Shown: positions 26,601 to 33,182, counted from the first letter of the stretch. The stretch is DNA of 64,000 bases from Pseudomonas sp. Irchel 3A7 (GCF_900187565.1 NZ_FYED01000021.1:62001-126000); one strand, 5' to 3'. A program made the numbers and translations. The notes: generated by a model from the letters alone, not told the origin.

Positions 26601-28197
26601 GCAGGACGGTAAAACCGCCGATGCCCTGGCCGTGCGCCTGACCGCGAGTGGCGAAGGTTGGCAGGTCACGCAAAGCCAAAGCCTGGACGTCGCCAGTGGT
26701 GACACACCGCTGATCCTGCCGGCGGATGCCACGGATATCCGCTTGCGTCTGGATGACAGTCCGCAAGCGCTGTTCCGTTCGGCCCTTGATGATCTGCTGA
26801 GCTATCCGTACGGCGGCGTCGAGCAGACCGCCAGTCGCCTGCTGCCGCTGAGCATCGCTTATCCAGCCCTGTCGTCGAATCCGCAGATTCGTGATCGCCT
26901 GCGCCTGATCATGCAGAACAGCCGCTTGCGACTGGTGCAAATGGCCGGGCCGTCGGCGAGCTTCACCTGGTGGGGCATGGACGGCGAGCCGGACGCGTTC
27001 CTCACTGCCTACGCCTATTACGCCGACTGGCACGCCAGCCAAGTGCTGGAACTGAATCTGCCGCCGGAACATTGGCAGCGGGTGCTGGAGGTCTACGCCA
27101 AGCAGGCGAAAAACACGCCGCTGTTGCAGCGTGCCTTGATCCTGTCGTTCGCCAGACAAATGCAGTTACCGGTGAGCACCTTGCTCGCCGGCTTGATGGA
27201 GGAGCTGGCGCAAGCCGGCGAGGGCAACGCCGCGAACATGATGGATGCGGGAGACGACAGCCTCGTCATGAGCGATCCGGATTCGGCGCTTGGTCTGGCG
27301 GCTGCCCGGGTAATGACGGCCTCGCTGGCCAAGCAATCGAAGGTCGCTCTGCCGGACGCTTTCAACCGACAACTGGGCGACGCACAACAGCGATTGGCCG
27401 TCAGCTCCCTGCCGTTTGCCGAAGCCTTGAACCTGTCGCTGCAAGCCTTCGATCAGGTCCGCGCGACAGCGTTGCTGCAACGTTTGTTGCCGCAACAATC
27501 AACTCTGGAACGGGCACTGGCCCTGACCTGGCTGCAACGTAGCATCGAACAGACTGCACCCGCCGTGGCACTCACTCCGGGTGAAAGCTGGAAGCAGGCG
27601 CGAGGTGTGACCGGCGAGGTGTACTGGCAGTGGCAGGGCGCTCAGATACCCACCCTGTTGTCACTGACCGGTGCGCAAGAACGTCCGCTGCGCGCTGCCT
27701 TGAGTTTCCGGACCCGGCAACCGCAAGTTGATCCAATGGCCGTGAGCATCACCCGACGCCTGTCGCGACTGGTGCCGGGGGACGAGGCCTTCACCTTCAA
27801 GCTCGAACCGGTTGGCACCGCGCCGTTGTCCAGCGACAGCCTGTACCTGGACGAAGTGATCCTCACCAGCAAGGCCGCGAAACCGTTGCGCTATGGCTTG
27901 CTCGAAGTGCCGCTGCCACCGGGTGCGGATGTCGAGCGTACGACATGGGGCATCAAACTCATGGGCAAGGCCGGCACCGAACCGACGGCGCTGGAAAAAG
28001 CCCGTTTCGAACCGGGGCAGCTGGCCTATGCGGTGCCGGTGGATGCGTTGAGTGGGGAACTGCGTCTGCGGCATTTGGTGCGATTTTCGCAAAAGGGGCA
28101 GTTCAACCTGCCGCCCGTGCGTTTCACCCAGGTGTATGCACCGCAGCATCAGGCCCAGGAACAGAAACCGGCGCTCGGTCAGGTCACGGTCCACTGA
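23641..28197 (+). CDS. magD: MagD, bacterial alpha-2-macroglobulin lacking the thioester
   Basis: MagD (1518 residues) is a periplasmic protease trap resembling human alpha-2-macroglobulin. The ATG at 23641 overlaps the magC stop; the signal peptide is MLRFLPLLLVMALPFSAVQA. A series of macroglobulin domains (for example FFLLADSSFASDEQAMVRLEAPG and AFTDRPLYRPGDWVSLKIVGREF) leads to a likely bait region near residue 810-860, rich in Arg and Lys (HPRRNNVRTS, KANRSERGVKVLERPRRED). The A2M signature MPDSLTRWRITARAIADDGQVG follows. At the position of the CxEQ thioester the sequence is YGGVEQ (Gly1059-Gln1062), so the cysteine is absent, as in the YfaS/MagD subgroup. It would trap proteases by conformational change rather than covalently. 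Confidence 0.95.
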   Translation: MIGARMLRFLPLLLVMALPFSAVQAEDTVEPSGYTPVAGESFFLLADSSFASDEQAMVRLEAPGRDYRRFRMEPYGGADIRVYRIDKPLDFLKRQKNLHRVVSDGQFKGEGLSNTLAYLWDNWYRKSRRVMQRAFSYESRKQVTEEVPELKMGGAMAAPTPYDAQPQFALIPGLPVVSQFRYPLWQAKPIQPPAGVNLAGSSSEFVSVAPGNVYIPLGNLKPGLYLVEALIGKYRATTMVFVSNTVAVSKIAGDELLVWAARKHEGSSVPKVNVLWTDGLGVMSSGTTDTEGLLRLKHISPERSFVIGEDEEGGVFVSENFYYDSEIYDTKLYAFTDRPLYRPGDWVSLKIVGREFKNARDSVQPAAADVNLTVLDATGTALQSLDLKLDSKAGTQGRFQLPDNAVAGGYELRFNYKDQAYSSAFRVAEYIKPHFEISLNLAKQDYRTGEPVKGNLVLLYPDGKPVASAKLSLSLRAQQLSMVDNELQYLGQFPVELTSTELTTDAKGNATLDLPAAEKPSRYMLTVFASDGAAYRVKTTKEILIDRGAANFRLSAPQRFSAVGDKVAFSYANESEQAQSVAPSSYGWVRLEDQSTGDGKLTATDKGFILAFERPGTYNLTLRDDHGRTLGATGHSVTGDGVKAVPGTVEIVLDKPEYKAGDEALALITFPEPISDALLSLERDKVEATALLSKGGDWLQMEKLSDTQYRARILVKDSFTPNLTFSVLYTKGGQYSFQNAGIKVIAPQIDVAIATDKDTYRPGDTVSVDLTTQFAGKPIPAHLTVSVVDEMVYALQPEVAPSIDQFFYHPRRNNVRTSASLSFISYDVALPGSPGAPGKANRSERGVKVLERPRREDVDTAAWQPELVTDANGKTRITFKMPDSLTRWRITARAIADDGQVGQKKQFVRSEKPLYLKWSGPSKFRTGDKPDLGVFAFSQAENPVKAELVTHYAGSEQRVPVTLNSGINYIALPAFEWASGEWTAELVQDGKTADALAVRLTASGEGWQVTQSQSLDVASGDTPLILPADATDIRLRLDDSPQALFRSALDDLLSYPYGGVEQTASRLLPLSIAYPALSSNPQIRDRLRLIMQNSRLRLVQMAGPSASFTWWGMDGEPDAFLTAYAYYADWHASQVLELNLPPEHWQRVLEVYAKQAKNTPLLQRALILSFARQMQLPVSTLLAGLMEELAQAGEGNAANMMDAGDDSLVMSDPDSALGLAAARVMTASLAKQSKVALPDAFNRQLGDAQQRLAVSSLPFAEALNLSLQAFDQVRATALLQRLLPQQSTLERALALTWLQRSIEQTAPAVALTPGESWKQARGVTGEVYWQWQGAQIPTLLSLTGAQERPLRAALSFRTRQPQVDPMAVSITRRLSRLVPGDEAFTFKLEPVGTAPLSSDSLYLDEVILTSKAAKPLRYGLLEVPLPPGADVERTTWGIKLMGKAGTEPTALEKARFEPGQLAYAVPVDALSGELRLRHLVRFSQKGQFNLPPVRFTQVYAPQHQAQEQKPALGQVTVH

Positions 28198-28198
28198 C

Positions 28199-29815
28199 AT
28201 GCTCCGGCTTCTGGTCTGTTGGGTGTGTTTGATTCCTGCGCTGACCCTGGCGCAGGACGAACCTTTGCGTCTGGCGTTCAAGGGCGAATTGTTGTCGTTG
28301 AACAGGACTCAGCTGCTGTCGCGCGAGCCGTTACCCGATACGTTGCAGACGCCATTGGGCAGTGTTTGGAAGCTGTTTGTGTACGGCTGGCTGGTGGACA
28401 CCGGCGCACATGAACCGGCGTATGAATGTCGCGGGCAATCCAAAGAGGAAGTGTATTGCTGCACTGCGGGCGGCACGATCGAGCGTGATCAGGCGCTGGT
28501 GAAATCCTGTGGCTTGTATTTCGAGCCGGGGCGATTGGGTATTTCTGGCCCGGACTGGCGAGCGTATTGGCAAGCGCAACAGGCACCAGAGTGGCTGCTG
28601 AACTTGTCGTTATTACAGCCGGCCACCCGGGTGTCGGTTGCGGAATTGCTGCGCGTGTTGGCGGTGATGCCGGCGCAGGAACAGGCGCGACGAGTGCTGC
28701 TCGATGTGGTCTTGAATGCCGCCGACGGCAACGTCGTGGGCGAACTCGGCAGCCGCTTGCGGGTGAAGACCTGGAGCTGGCTGGGGGATCAGGATGCTGC
28801 CTCGCGCCAGGGTGGATTCGCTGGCTGGACAACGGACGGCGCGCCGATCTGGGCCGGTGGGCGCGGAACCAGTCAGCGTGTATTGCGTGATTACGCGGAG
28901 GCGTTGTCGGCAGTCGTGCCTGTTGGGTGGCCCTCCGATGCGGGGCGTTGCGTTGAAGTCGGCCTGTTCTCCCGCTATCCACTTGAACGGGTACTGTCGG
29001 GCAACAGTGAAGTGCGCTCGGGGCAGCTGCTAGGGGATTACCGCGTCGAATTCACCAATGGCAATCAACTCGCTATCCACAGCGACGGCGAGCTGTTTTT
29101 ACTCAAGGACAAGCTTGTCGCCCGCCTGGACCGCGAAGAGTACGTCGCCCGCGTGCTTCAGCGCGAAGCCACACCCGAACCCGTCGAAGCCGCCAAAGCC
29201 CTGGCCGTGGCCATCCGCACCTACCTGCTGCAAAACGCTGCGCGCCATGGCGATTGCCTGAGCATCGACGACAGCAGCCAGCGCCAGCGGGTCGCCCCGC
29301 GTCCGGCCTCCGTCGAGTCGCGCAAAATCGCCGCATGGACCAGCGATCTGGTATTGGCCGGGAGTACCGTTACCTACCACTCCGACCAACCCGCCCCGGA
29401 CAAGTTGTCCTGGCAGCAAGCCGTCGAACAGGCCAACGCCGGCCAGCGTTACGACGCCATCCTTCTGCACGCCTACCCGCGCGCCAGCCTCAGCCGTTGG
29501 GACAATCCGGTCGCCTCCTGCGAAGCGTTGCCCGCCGCACAGGACTGGCTGCAGAAGCAGCGGCGCGGCTGGCGCCCGAAACTGGAAAGCGAAACCGGCT
29601 ACAACGAAGTCAGCACCTTTGCCGTCTGCCGCCTGACCTTCGGCCGGCCTTACGTCGACCGCGAACGCCAGCGTATTTACGTGCGCGGTGTGCTCTCGCT
29701 GCAGGACCGCCTCGATCTGACCCACGAATACCTGCACCTGGCCTTCGAAGCACACCCCAATGGCCAGGATGAAACCTACATCGAAGGGCTCGCCCGCCAC
29801 CTTTTGCTGGAATAG
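28199..29815 (+). CDS. magE: MagE, DUF2300: PBP-like, SpoIID-like and HExxH segments
   Basis: This 538-residue exported protein (signal MLRLLVCWVCLIPALTLAQ) is labelled DUF2300. Three parts are visible. Residues 50-195 resemble a penicillin-binding transpeptidase: GSVWKLFVYGWLVDTG holds Ser55-xx-Lys58, DQALVKSCGLYF holds an SxN-like Ser103-Cys-Gly, and RVKTWSW holds Lys190-Thr. Residues 314-400 resemble SpoIID (EEYVARVLQREA, then EAAKALAVAIRTYLLQNA). Residues 509-530 carry HEYLH and a downstream Glu (TYIEGLAR), a zinc-peptidase-like motif. Such a fusion points to peptidoglycan or cell-wall action. Catalysis is unproven, and the SxN asparagine is Gly. The start is one base after the magD stop. 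Confidence 0.9.
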   Translation: MLRLLVCWVCLIPALTLAQDEPLRLAFKGELLSLNRTQLLSREPLPDTLQTPLGSVWKLFVYGWLVDTGAHEPAYECRGQSKEEVYCCTAGGTIERDQALVKSCGLYFEPGRLGISGPDWRAYWQAQQAPEWLLNLSLLQPATRVSVAELLRVLAVMPAQEQARRVLLDVVLNAADGNVVGELGSRLRVKTWSWLGDQDAASRQGGFAGWTTDGAPIWAGGRGTSQRVLRDYAEALSAVVPVGWPSDAGRCVEVGLFSRYPLERVLSGNSEVRSGQLLGDYRVEFTNGNQLAIHSDGELFLLKDKLVARLDREEYVARVLQREATPEPVEAAKALAVAIRTYLLQNAARHGDCLSIDDSSQRQRVAPRPASVESRKIAAWTSDLVLAGSTVTYHSDQPAPDKLSWQQAVEQANAGQRYDAILLHAYPRASLSRWDNPVASCEALPAAQDWLQKQRRGWRPKLESETGYNEVSTFAVCRLTFGRPYVDRERQRIYVRGVLSLQDRLDLTHEYLHLAFEAHPNGQDETYIEGLARHLLLE

Positions 29816-29818
29816 ACC

Positions 29819-30628
29819 ATGACACTCCGCTTTCCACAGCTCTTGCTGTTGCTCTGTTCATTGTCGGTTTTGCCGCTGGCAGTGGCGCAAGGCGTCAAAC
29901 TCGATACCCCTGCAGGTGGCTGGCGAACCGGCGCCCCTGAAGGTGAAGGCGAAAGCTTCCGCCAGGCCGTCAACTATCCGGCCTCTTTAGTCAATACGCC
30001 GGCTGGGCAAGCCAACACCGCACGCATCAGTGGCCAGATCAATGCCACACCCAAGAACAACGAACCCGGCCGGCTGATCGTCAACGGCGTCAGCATGCCA
30101 CTGAAAATCGATCCCGCCGGCCGCTTCGATCGCCCGTTCTCGTTCCCCAACGGCAGCAACAGCGTCGAAGTCCGCAGCCCCGACGGCCAACATCGCCAGC
30201 GCACGCAGTTCCTCAACGTCAGTGGCGGGGCGACACCTGCCAAATTGCGCGTGTTGCTGGCCTGGGACAGCGACGGCACCGACCTCGACCTGCACCTCAT
30301 CACCCCCGACGGCGCCCACATCTGGTACGGCGACCGCGTCGTAGCCAACGGCGCGGCACTCGATGTCGACGTCACCACCGGCTACGGCCCGGAAATCTTC
30401 GCCATGCCGGCGCCGATCAAGGGGCAGTATCTGGTGTATGTGAACTACTTCGGTGGAGGCTATCGCAGTGATGAAGAAGGGCGGGAGGATGCGGTGCAAC
30501 CGCTGACGACCGCTCAGGTGACGGTGATTACTGAAGAAGGGACGCCGAGCGAAAAGATGGAAACGTTCCTGGTGCCGATGCGGGCGGTGGGGGAGTTGAC
30601 GTTGGTTAAGGGGTTTAGTTATCCGTGA
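29819..30628 (+). CDS. magF: MagF, DUF2135 (YfaP-type) secreted protein
   Basis: This 269-residue paralogue of MagA has a signal peptide (MTLRFPQLLLLLCSLSVLPLAVAQ), a beta-sandwich region (SNSVEVRSPDGQHRQRTQF) and the DUF2135 core LLAWDSDGTDLDLHLITPDGAHIWYG with IKGQYLVYVNYFGGGY. In P. aeruginosa MagF co-purifies with MagD. The ATG lies three bases after the magE stop. It ends the mag operon. No terminator hairpin was found in the 19 bases before the convergent relE gene, so transcripts may end within that region or read through antisense to the toxin gene. Confidence 0.93.
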   Translation: MTLRFPQLLLLLCSLSVLPLAVAQGVKLDTPAGGWRTGAPEGEGESFRQAVNYPASLVNTPAGQANTARISGQINATPKNNEPGRLIVNGVSMPLKIDPAGRFDRPFSFPNGSNSVEVRSPDGQHRQRTQFLNVSGGATPAKLRVLLAWDSDGTDLDLHLITPDGAHIWYGDRVVANGAALDVDVTTGYGPEIFAMPAPIKGQYLVYVNYFGGGYRSDEEGREDAVQPLTTAQVTVITEEGTPSEKMETFLVPMRAVGELTLVKGFSYP

Positions 30629-30647
30629 GGGGGGTGATGGAATGCAA

Positions 30648-30950
30648 TCAGTCAGCACCCTGCTGACCGATTCGATCCTGTGCATCTTGGTATGCAGTCT
30701 CTCGTTCGCGTTTTCCAATTGCAATCACAAATACCACAACCTCTTGATCAAGCACTTGATAGATCAATCGATAGCCGGCACTGCGCAGCTTTAACTTGTA
30801 GCAATCAGGCAAATTACGAAGTCGGTTGGCCTCGATGCGTGGGTTCTCCAACACCTCAGCGAGTTTCTTTTTGAACTGTTGGCGCAGGGAATCGCCCAGT
30901 TTGTTCCACTCTTTTAGCGCGCGACGATCAAATTCAAGGCTATAGGTCAT
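30648..30950 (-). CDS. relE: RelE-type mRNA interferase toxin
   Basis: This 100-residue toxin is RelE-like: MTYSLEFDRRALKEWNKLGDS begins it. It keeps all five residues important in E. coli RelE at the same numbers (Lys52, Lys54, Arg61, Arg81, Tyr87, in CYKLKLRSAGYRL and IGKRERETAY). RelE cleaves mRNA in the ribosomal A site during stress. It overlaps the antitoxin gene by 11 bases, which couples translation. It is convergent with magF. Confidence 0.95.
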   Translation of the reverse strand: MTYSLEFDRRALKEWNKLGDSLRQQFKKKLAEVLENPRIEANRLRNLPDCYKLKLRSAGYRLIYQVLDQEVVVFVIAIGKRERETAYQDAQDRIGQQGAD

Positions 30951-31179
30951 CCAGGCTTACTTTCACTCGCTGGGGGGCGGCAAGGCGTTCTGTGACGACT
31001 GCAATAAGCGCTTCATCTTCTTCGCTAAGCAATGCAGCTTTGAAAGGCAGTTTTCCTCGCTCCGCGACGTACTGAAGGGTTTGGCGCAAAAGCTCGGAGG
31101 GGGTAACACCGAGTTTTTCCAGTTCAGCAAAGGAGCGCTGTTTCAGCTCATCGTCGATGCGGATATTGATAGATGCCAT
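30940..31179 (-). CDS. relB: RelB/DinJ-type antitoxin
   Basis: The 79-residue antitoxin begins MASINIRIDDELKQRSFAELEKLGVTPSELLRQTLQYVAERGKLPF, a ribbon-helix-helix DNA-binding N-terminus. The acidic/hydrophobic C-terminal tail (EEDEALIAVVTERLAAPQRVKVSLDDL) would wrap RelE. It is upstream of and overlaps relE, as usual. Together with RelE it should repress its own promoter. Confidence 0.95.
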   Translation of the reverse strand: MASINIRIDDELKQRSFAELEKLGVTPSELLRQTLQYVAERGKLPFKAALLSEEDEALIAVVTERLAAPQRVKVSLDDL

Positions 31180-31191
31180 GGTGAAATACCT

Positions 31192-31211
31192 GTAATGACG
31201 TTTGTCGTTAC
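31192..31211. promoter_or_regulatory. Candidate RelB operator
   Basis: GTAATGAC (31192-31199) and GTCGTTAC (31204-31211) form an imperfect palindrome with a GTTT spacer and one mismatch in the arms. It lies 12-32 bases upstream of the relB start, where a RelBE complex would autorepress. Confidence 0.5.
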
Positions 31212-31285
31212 GTTAGCAATTGCTTACCGCTCCGACAACCCTCAAGCAGTGATTTCAGACGATGGGTCTACTTTATTTCGGACAT

Positions 31286-31311
31286 TAAAAAGCCGGCTTG
31301 TGGCCGGCTTC
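31286..31311 (-). terminator. Rho-independent terminator, minus strand
   Basis: On the minus strand, AAGCCGGC, loop CACAA and GCCGGCTT form an eight-base GC-rich stem followed by TTTTT. The plus strand has no T-run, so it works for minus-strand transcription only. It would end transcription of the S24 repressor or the small ORF just upstream of it (31329-31577), before the relBE promoter. Confidence 0.75.
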
Positions 31312-31328
31312 TCGGGGACTGGCTTGGT

Positions 31329-31577
31329 TCATTTTTGGTAAACCGCGCCAGCCTTCAAAACGTACACCCGGATCTTGCGTCCGGCTGTGGGACTTGGCGA
31401 GAAAGTCATCTGCCTTGTCGGTGCGATCTGGGCCTCAAGAAAGGGTCGATGCGCAAATGTGGGGCGCAGCATACTGATTTTTTTGAGGAATTCCCAGCTT
31501 GGTATGCGGATTAGAGCGTTGGGATTGCTCAGGTCTGACAATCGGATTGGCATTGTCCGGTGAATGTTCCATCGCAT
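31329..31577 (-). CDS. Doubtful small ORF, hypothetical protein
   Basis: An 82-residue frame between the S24 repressor gene and the minus-strand terminator. The start at 31577 lies inside a REP-like sequence; an alternative ATG is at 31553. The product has no signal peptide or membrane segment and matches no family that I know. The evidence for it is position only: it ends 18 bases before the terminator. It may be a remnant of a mobile element or not a gene at all. Confidence 0.3.
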   Translation of the reverse strand: MRWNIHRTMPIRLSDLSNPNALIRIPSWEFLKKISMLRPTFAHRPFLEAQIAPTRQMTFSPSPTAGRKIRVYVLKAGAVYQK

Positions 31578-31602
31578 TCGCGGGCAAGCCTCGCTCCTAC
31601 AG
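31575..31602. repeat. Single degenerate REP palindrome
   Basis: CATTCGCGGGCAAGCCTCGC followed by TCCTACAG, one unit of the REP family with substitutions (CTCCTACAG instead of CTCCCACAG). No partner unit is nearby, so it is a solo element between the repressor and the small ORF. Confidence 0.65.
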
Positions 31603-31623
31603 CGCGTGGCTTGCTGCTCAGCA

Positions 31624-32376
31624 TCACAGAAACGGCACCGGTGGCCTGCGTTTGTTCAGTGTCGACCACCAGAACACCCAGCCCAATACCCTGATGTTCT
31701 GCTCTTCGATTTGCGCCGGCCTGAAGATTTCATCCGGGTGCTCGGCGCGGTTATGGCTGCGCAATCGCAGCGCGTTCCCCGGCATTCGGTGCAAGTATCG
31801 GATTCGCAGCATGCCGTCGTGTTCGATGGCATAGATCTCGCCATCCACAATCTGGGTCAGGCCGCGGTCGATGGCCAGGGTCGAGCCGTCTTCTATGCGT
31901 TCGGCCATGCTGTTGCCAATCATGTGGATGCAGATCGCATCGACGTGGTTGATTTCCAGGGAGTCGAGGTGGCTGCGGGGCAATCGGATGGATTGGCCAG
32001 GGTCTTCGACGACGTGGGTTTTGCTGGAGCCAGGGGCTGTGGGGGTTTCCTTGTAGAGGGGGAGTTCGACGTCGGTGGGCTCGATAACCGTGTAGACGCC
32101 GCGAATGGCCTGTGCGTCGAAGGTATTGCCGGAGTCGTCGTGCAGGCGCAGGTGCGCGGCGTCTTTCGGGCCATCGCCTGTTTTCAGCCATTCGCTGTTG
32201 ACGGACAGCTTTCTGGCGACTTCTTCCATGCAGTGGGCGGGCACACCGCGGGTGTACCAGTTATGGACATTTTGCGGGGCCGTGTTCAGGAATTCGGCAA
32301 ACCCGGTTGTCGTGATGTTGGCTAATCCAAGGAGTGCTTTGAAGCGAGGGCCGCTAGTGTTCTTTTTCATAAACAC
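31624..32376 (-). CDS. Phage-type repressor, HTH plus S24 peptidase-like domain
   Basis: This 250-residue protein has a short N-terminal helix-turn-helix (about 10-62, KALLGLANITTTGFAEFLNTAPQNVHNWYTRG) and a C-terminal LexA/CI-like S24 domain. The catalytic serine is present (GNSM, Ser156). The position of the catalytic lysine, normally in a VKxL-type strand after GEIYAIEHDG, is Arg193 (RIRYLHR). No obvious Ala-Gly or Cys-Gly scissile pair is visible around residues 80-110. It may be a non-cleavable repressor. It is a lone gene with no cro or integrase next to it, so it is probably a prophage relic kept as a regulator. Two starts (32376, 32370) are possible. Confidence 0.85.
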   Translation of the reverse strand: MFMKKNTSGPRFKALLGLANITTTGFAEFLNTAPQNVHNWYTRGVPAHCMEEVARKLSVNSEWLKTGDGPKDAAHLRLHDDSGNTFDAQAIRGVYTVIEPTDVELPLYKETPTAPGSSKTHVVEDPGQSIRLPRSHLDSLEINHVDAICIHMIGNSMAERIEDGSTLAIDRGLTQIVDGEIYAIEHDGMLRIRYLHRMPGNALRLRSHNRAEHPDEIFRPAQIEEQNIRVLGWVFWWSTLNKRRPPVPFL

Positions 32377-32420
32377 GAGTCTACTGGCGCGGCATAAGGC
32401 TTTGAATAAACGAGCTGTTC

Positions 32421-32438
32421 AAATTTCGAGGGAAATTT
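32421..32438. promoter_or_regulatory. Candidate operator of the S24 repressor
   Basis: AAATTTC and GAAATTT are perfect inverted arms around GAGG. On the minus strand the right arm overlaps a TTGAAC element that could be the -35 of the repressor promoter, about 45 bases before its start. This arrangement suits autorepression. Confidence 0.45.
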
Positions 32439-32494
32439 ACGACCGGATGTAAGACGTTCTTGAGGAAAATTAAACAAAAAAACACCAAGGGAAG

Positions 32495-32521
32495 TCGTTT
32501 TAAACGAACCGTTTAAGCGGT
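32495..32521. promoter_or_regulatory. Two adjacent palindromes in repressor upstream region
   Basis: TCGTTT-T-AAACGA (32495-32507) is a perfect 13-base palindrome and ACCG-TTTAAG-CGGT (32508-32521) follows at once. They lie between the repressor and the ppa terminator, where no gene is present. They could be further operator sites or relics of the lost divergent phage promoter. Confidence 0.4.
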
Positions 32522-32538
32522 GCTTTTCAAGCGCCCAC

Positions 32539-32565
32539 AAAAAACCCCGGATCACCGGGGTTTTT
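32539..32565. terminator. Bidirectional Rho-independent terminator after ppa
   Basis: CCCCGG (32545-32550) and CCGGGG (32555-32560) with loop ATCA are flanked by AAAAAA on the left and TTTTT on the right, so both strands show a stem followed by a T-run. It ends ppa transcription on the minus strand, 28 bases after the stop. Confidence 0.85.
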
Positions 32566-32592
32566 CTTGAGGCGTGAAGCGGGAAGCCGCTC

Positions 32593-33120
32593 TTAGCCTT
32601 TGTAGGCAGCAACCGACTTGGTGATCGCGGCGCGGGCGGCGTCTGCGCCGTCCCAGCCTTCGATCTTCACCCATTTGCCTTTTTCGAGATCTTTGTAGTT
32701 CGCGAAGAAGTGCTCGATCTGCTGAATCAGCAGGGCTGGCAGATCGGTGTATTCCTTCACGTCCACGTACAGCTGGGACAGCTTGTCGTGTGGAACAGCG
32801 ATGACTTTGGCATCGCCGCCGCCGTCGTCGGTCATGTTCAGGATGCCGACCGGACGAGCGCGGATCACGGAACCTGGAGCAACCGGGTAAGGGGTCACGA
32901 CCAGCACGTCCAGGGGATCACCGTCGTCAGCCAGGGTGTTCGGGATGTAACCGTAGTTGGCCGGGTAGAACATTGGGGTGGCCATGAAACGGTCAACGAA
33001 CAGGCAATCGCTGTCTTTGTCGATTTCGTATTTGATCGGCGCGTGGTTGGCCGGGATCTCGATCGCGACGTAGATGTCGTTCGGCAGGTCTTTGCCAGCC
33101 GGAATCTTGCTGTAGCTCAT
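32593..33120 (-). CDS. ppa: Inorganic pyrophosphatase
   Basis: Ppa (175 residues) hydrolyses the pyrophosphate released by biosynthesis. It begins MSYSKIPAGKDLPNDIYVAIEIPANHAPIKYEIDKDS. The family I signature DDGDPLDVLVV with its catalytic aspartates is present, as are Lys and Tyr residues in YPANYGYIPNT. Length is standard for bacteria. It is monocistronic, with its own promoter-like -10 and a strong terminator downstream. Confidence 0.98.
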   Translation of the reverse strand: MSYSKIPAGKDLPNDIYVAIEIPANHAPIKYEIDKDSDCLFVDRFMATPMFYPANYGYIPNTLADDGDPLDVLVVTPYPVAPGSVIRARPVGILNMTDDGGGDAKVIAVPHDKLSQLYVDVKEYTDLPALLIQQIEHFFANYKDLEKGKWVKIEGWDGADAARAAITKSVAAYKG

Positions 33121-33182
33121 TGGGCGTTGCCCCCGTTAGTTGACCAAAAACACTTGGCCGGATTGACCAAAAAGTGGCGGCG

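Noticed and set aside
23617..27159. Two long minus-strand frames (642 and 537 residues) opposite magD
   Set aside because: They mirror the codon bias of magD. No ribosome-binding site, no recognisable domain, and magD itself is unambiguous.
31329..32521. Complete prophage or pyocin cluster
   Set aside because: Only one repressor-like gene is present; no integrase, lysis or tail genes lie in the flanks.
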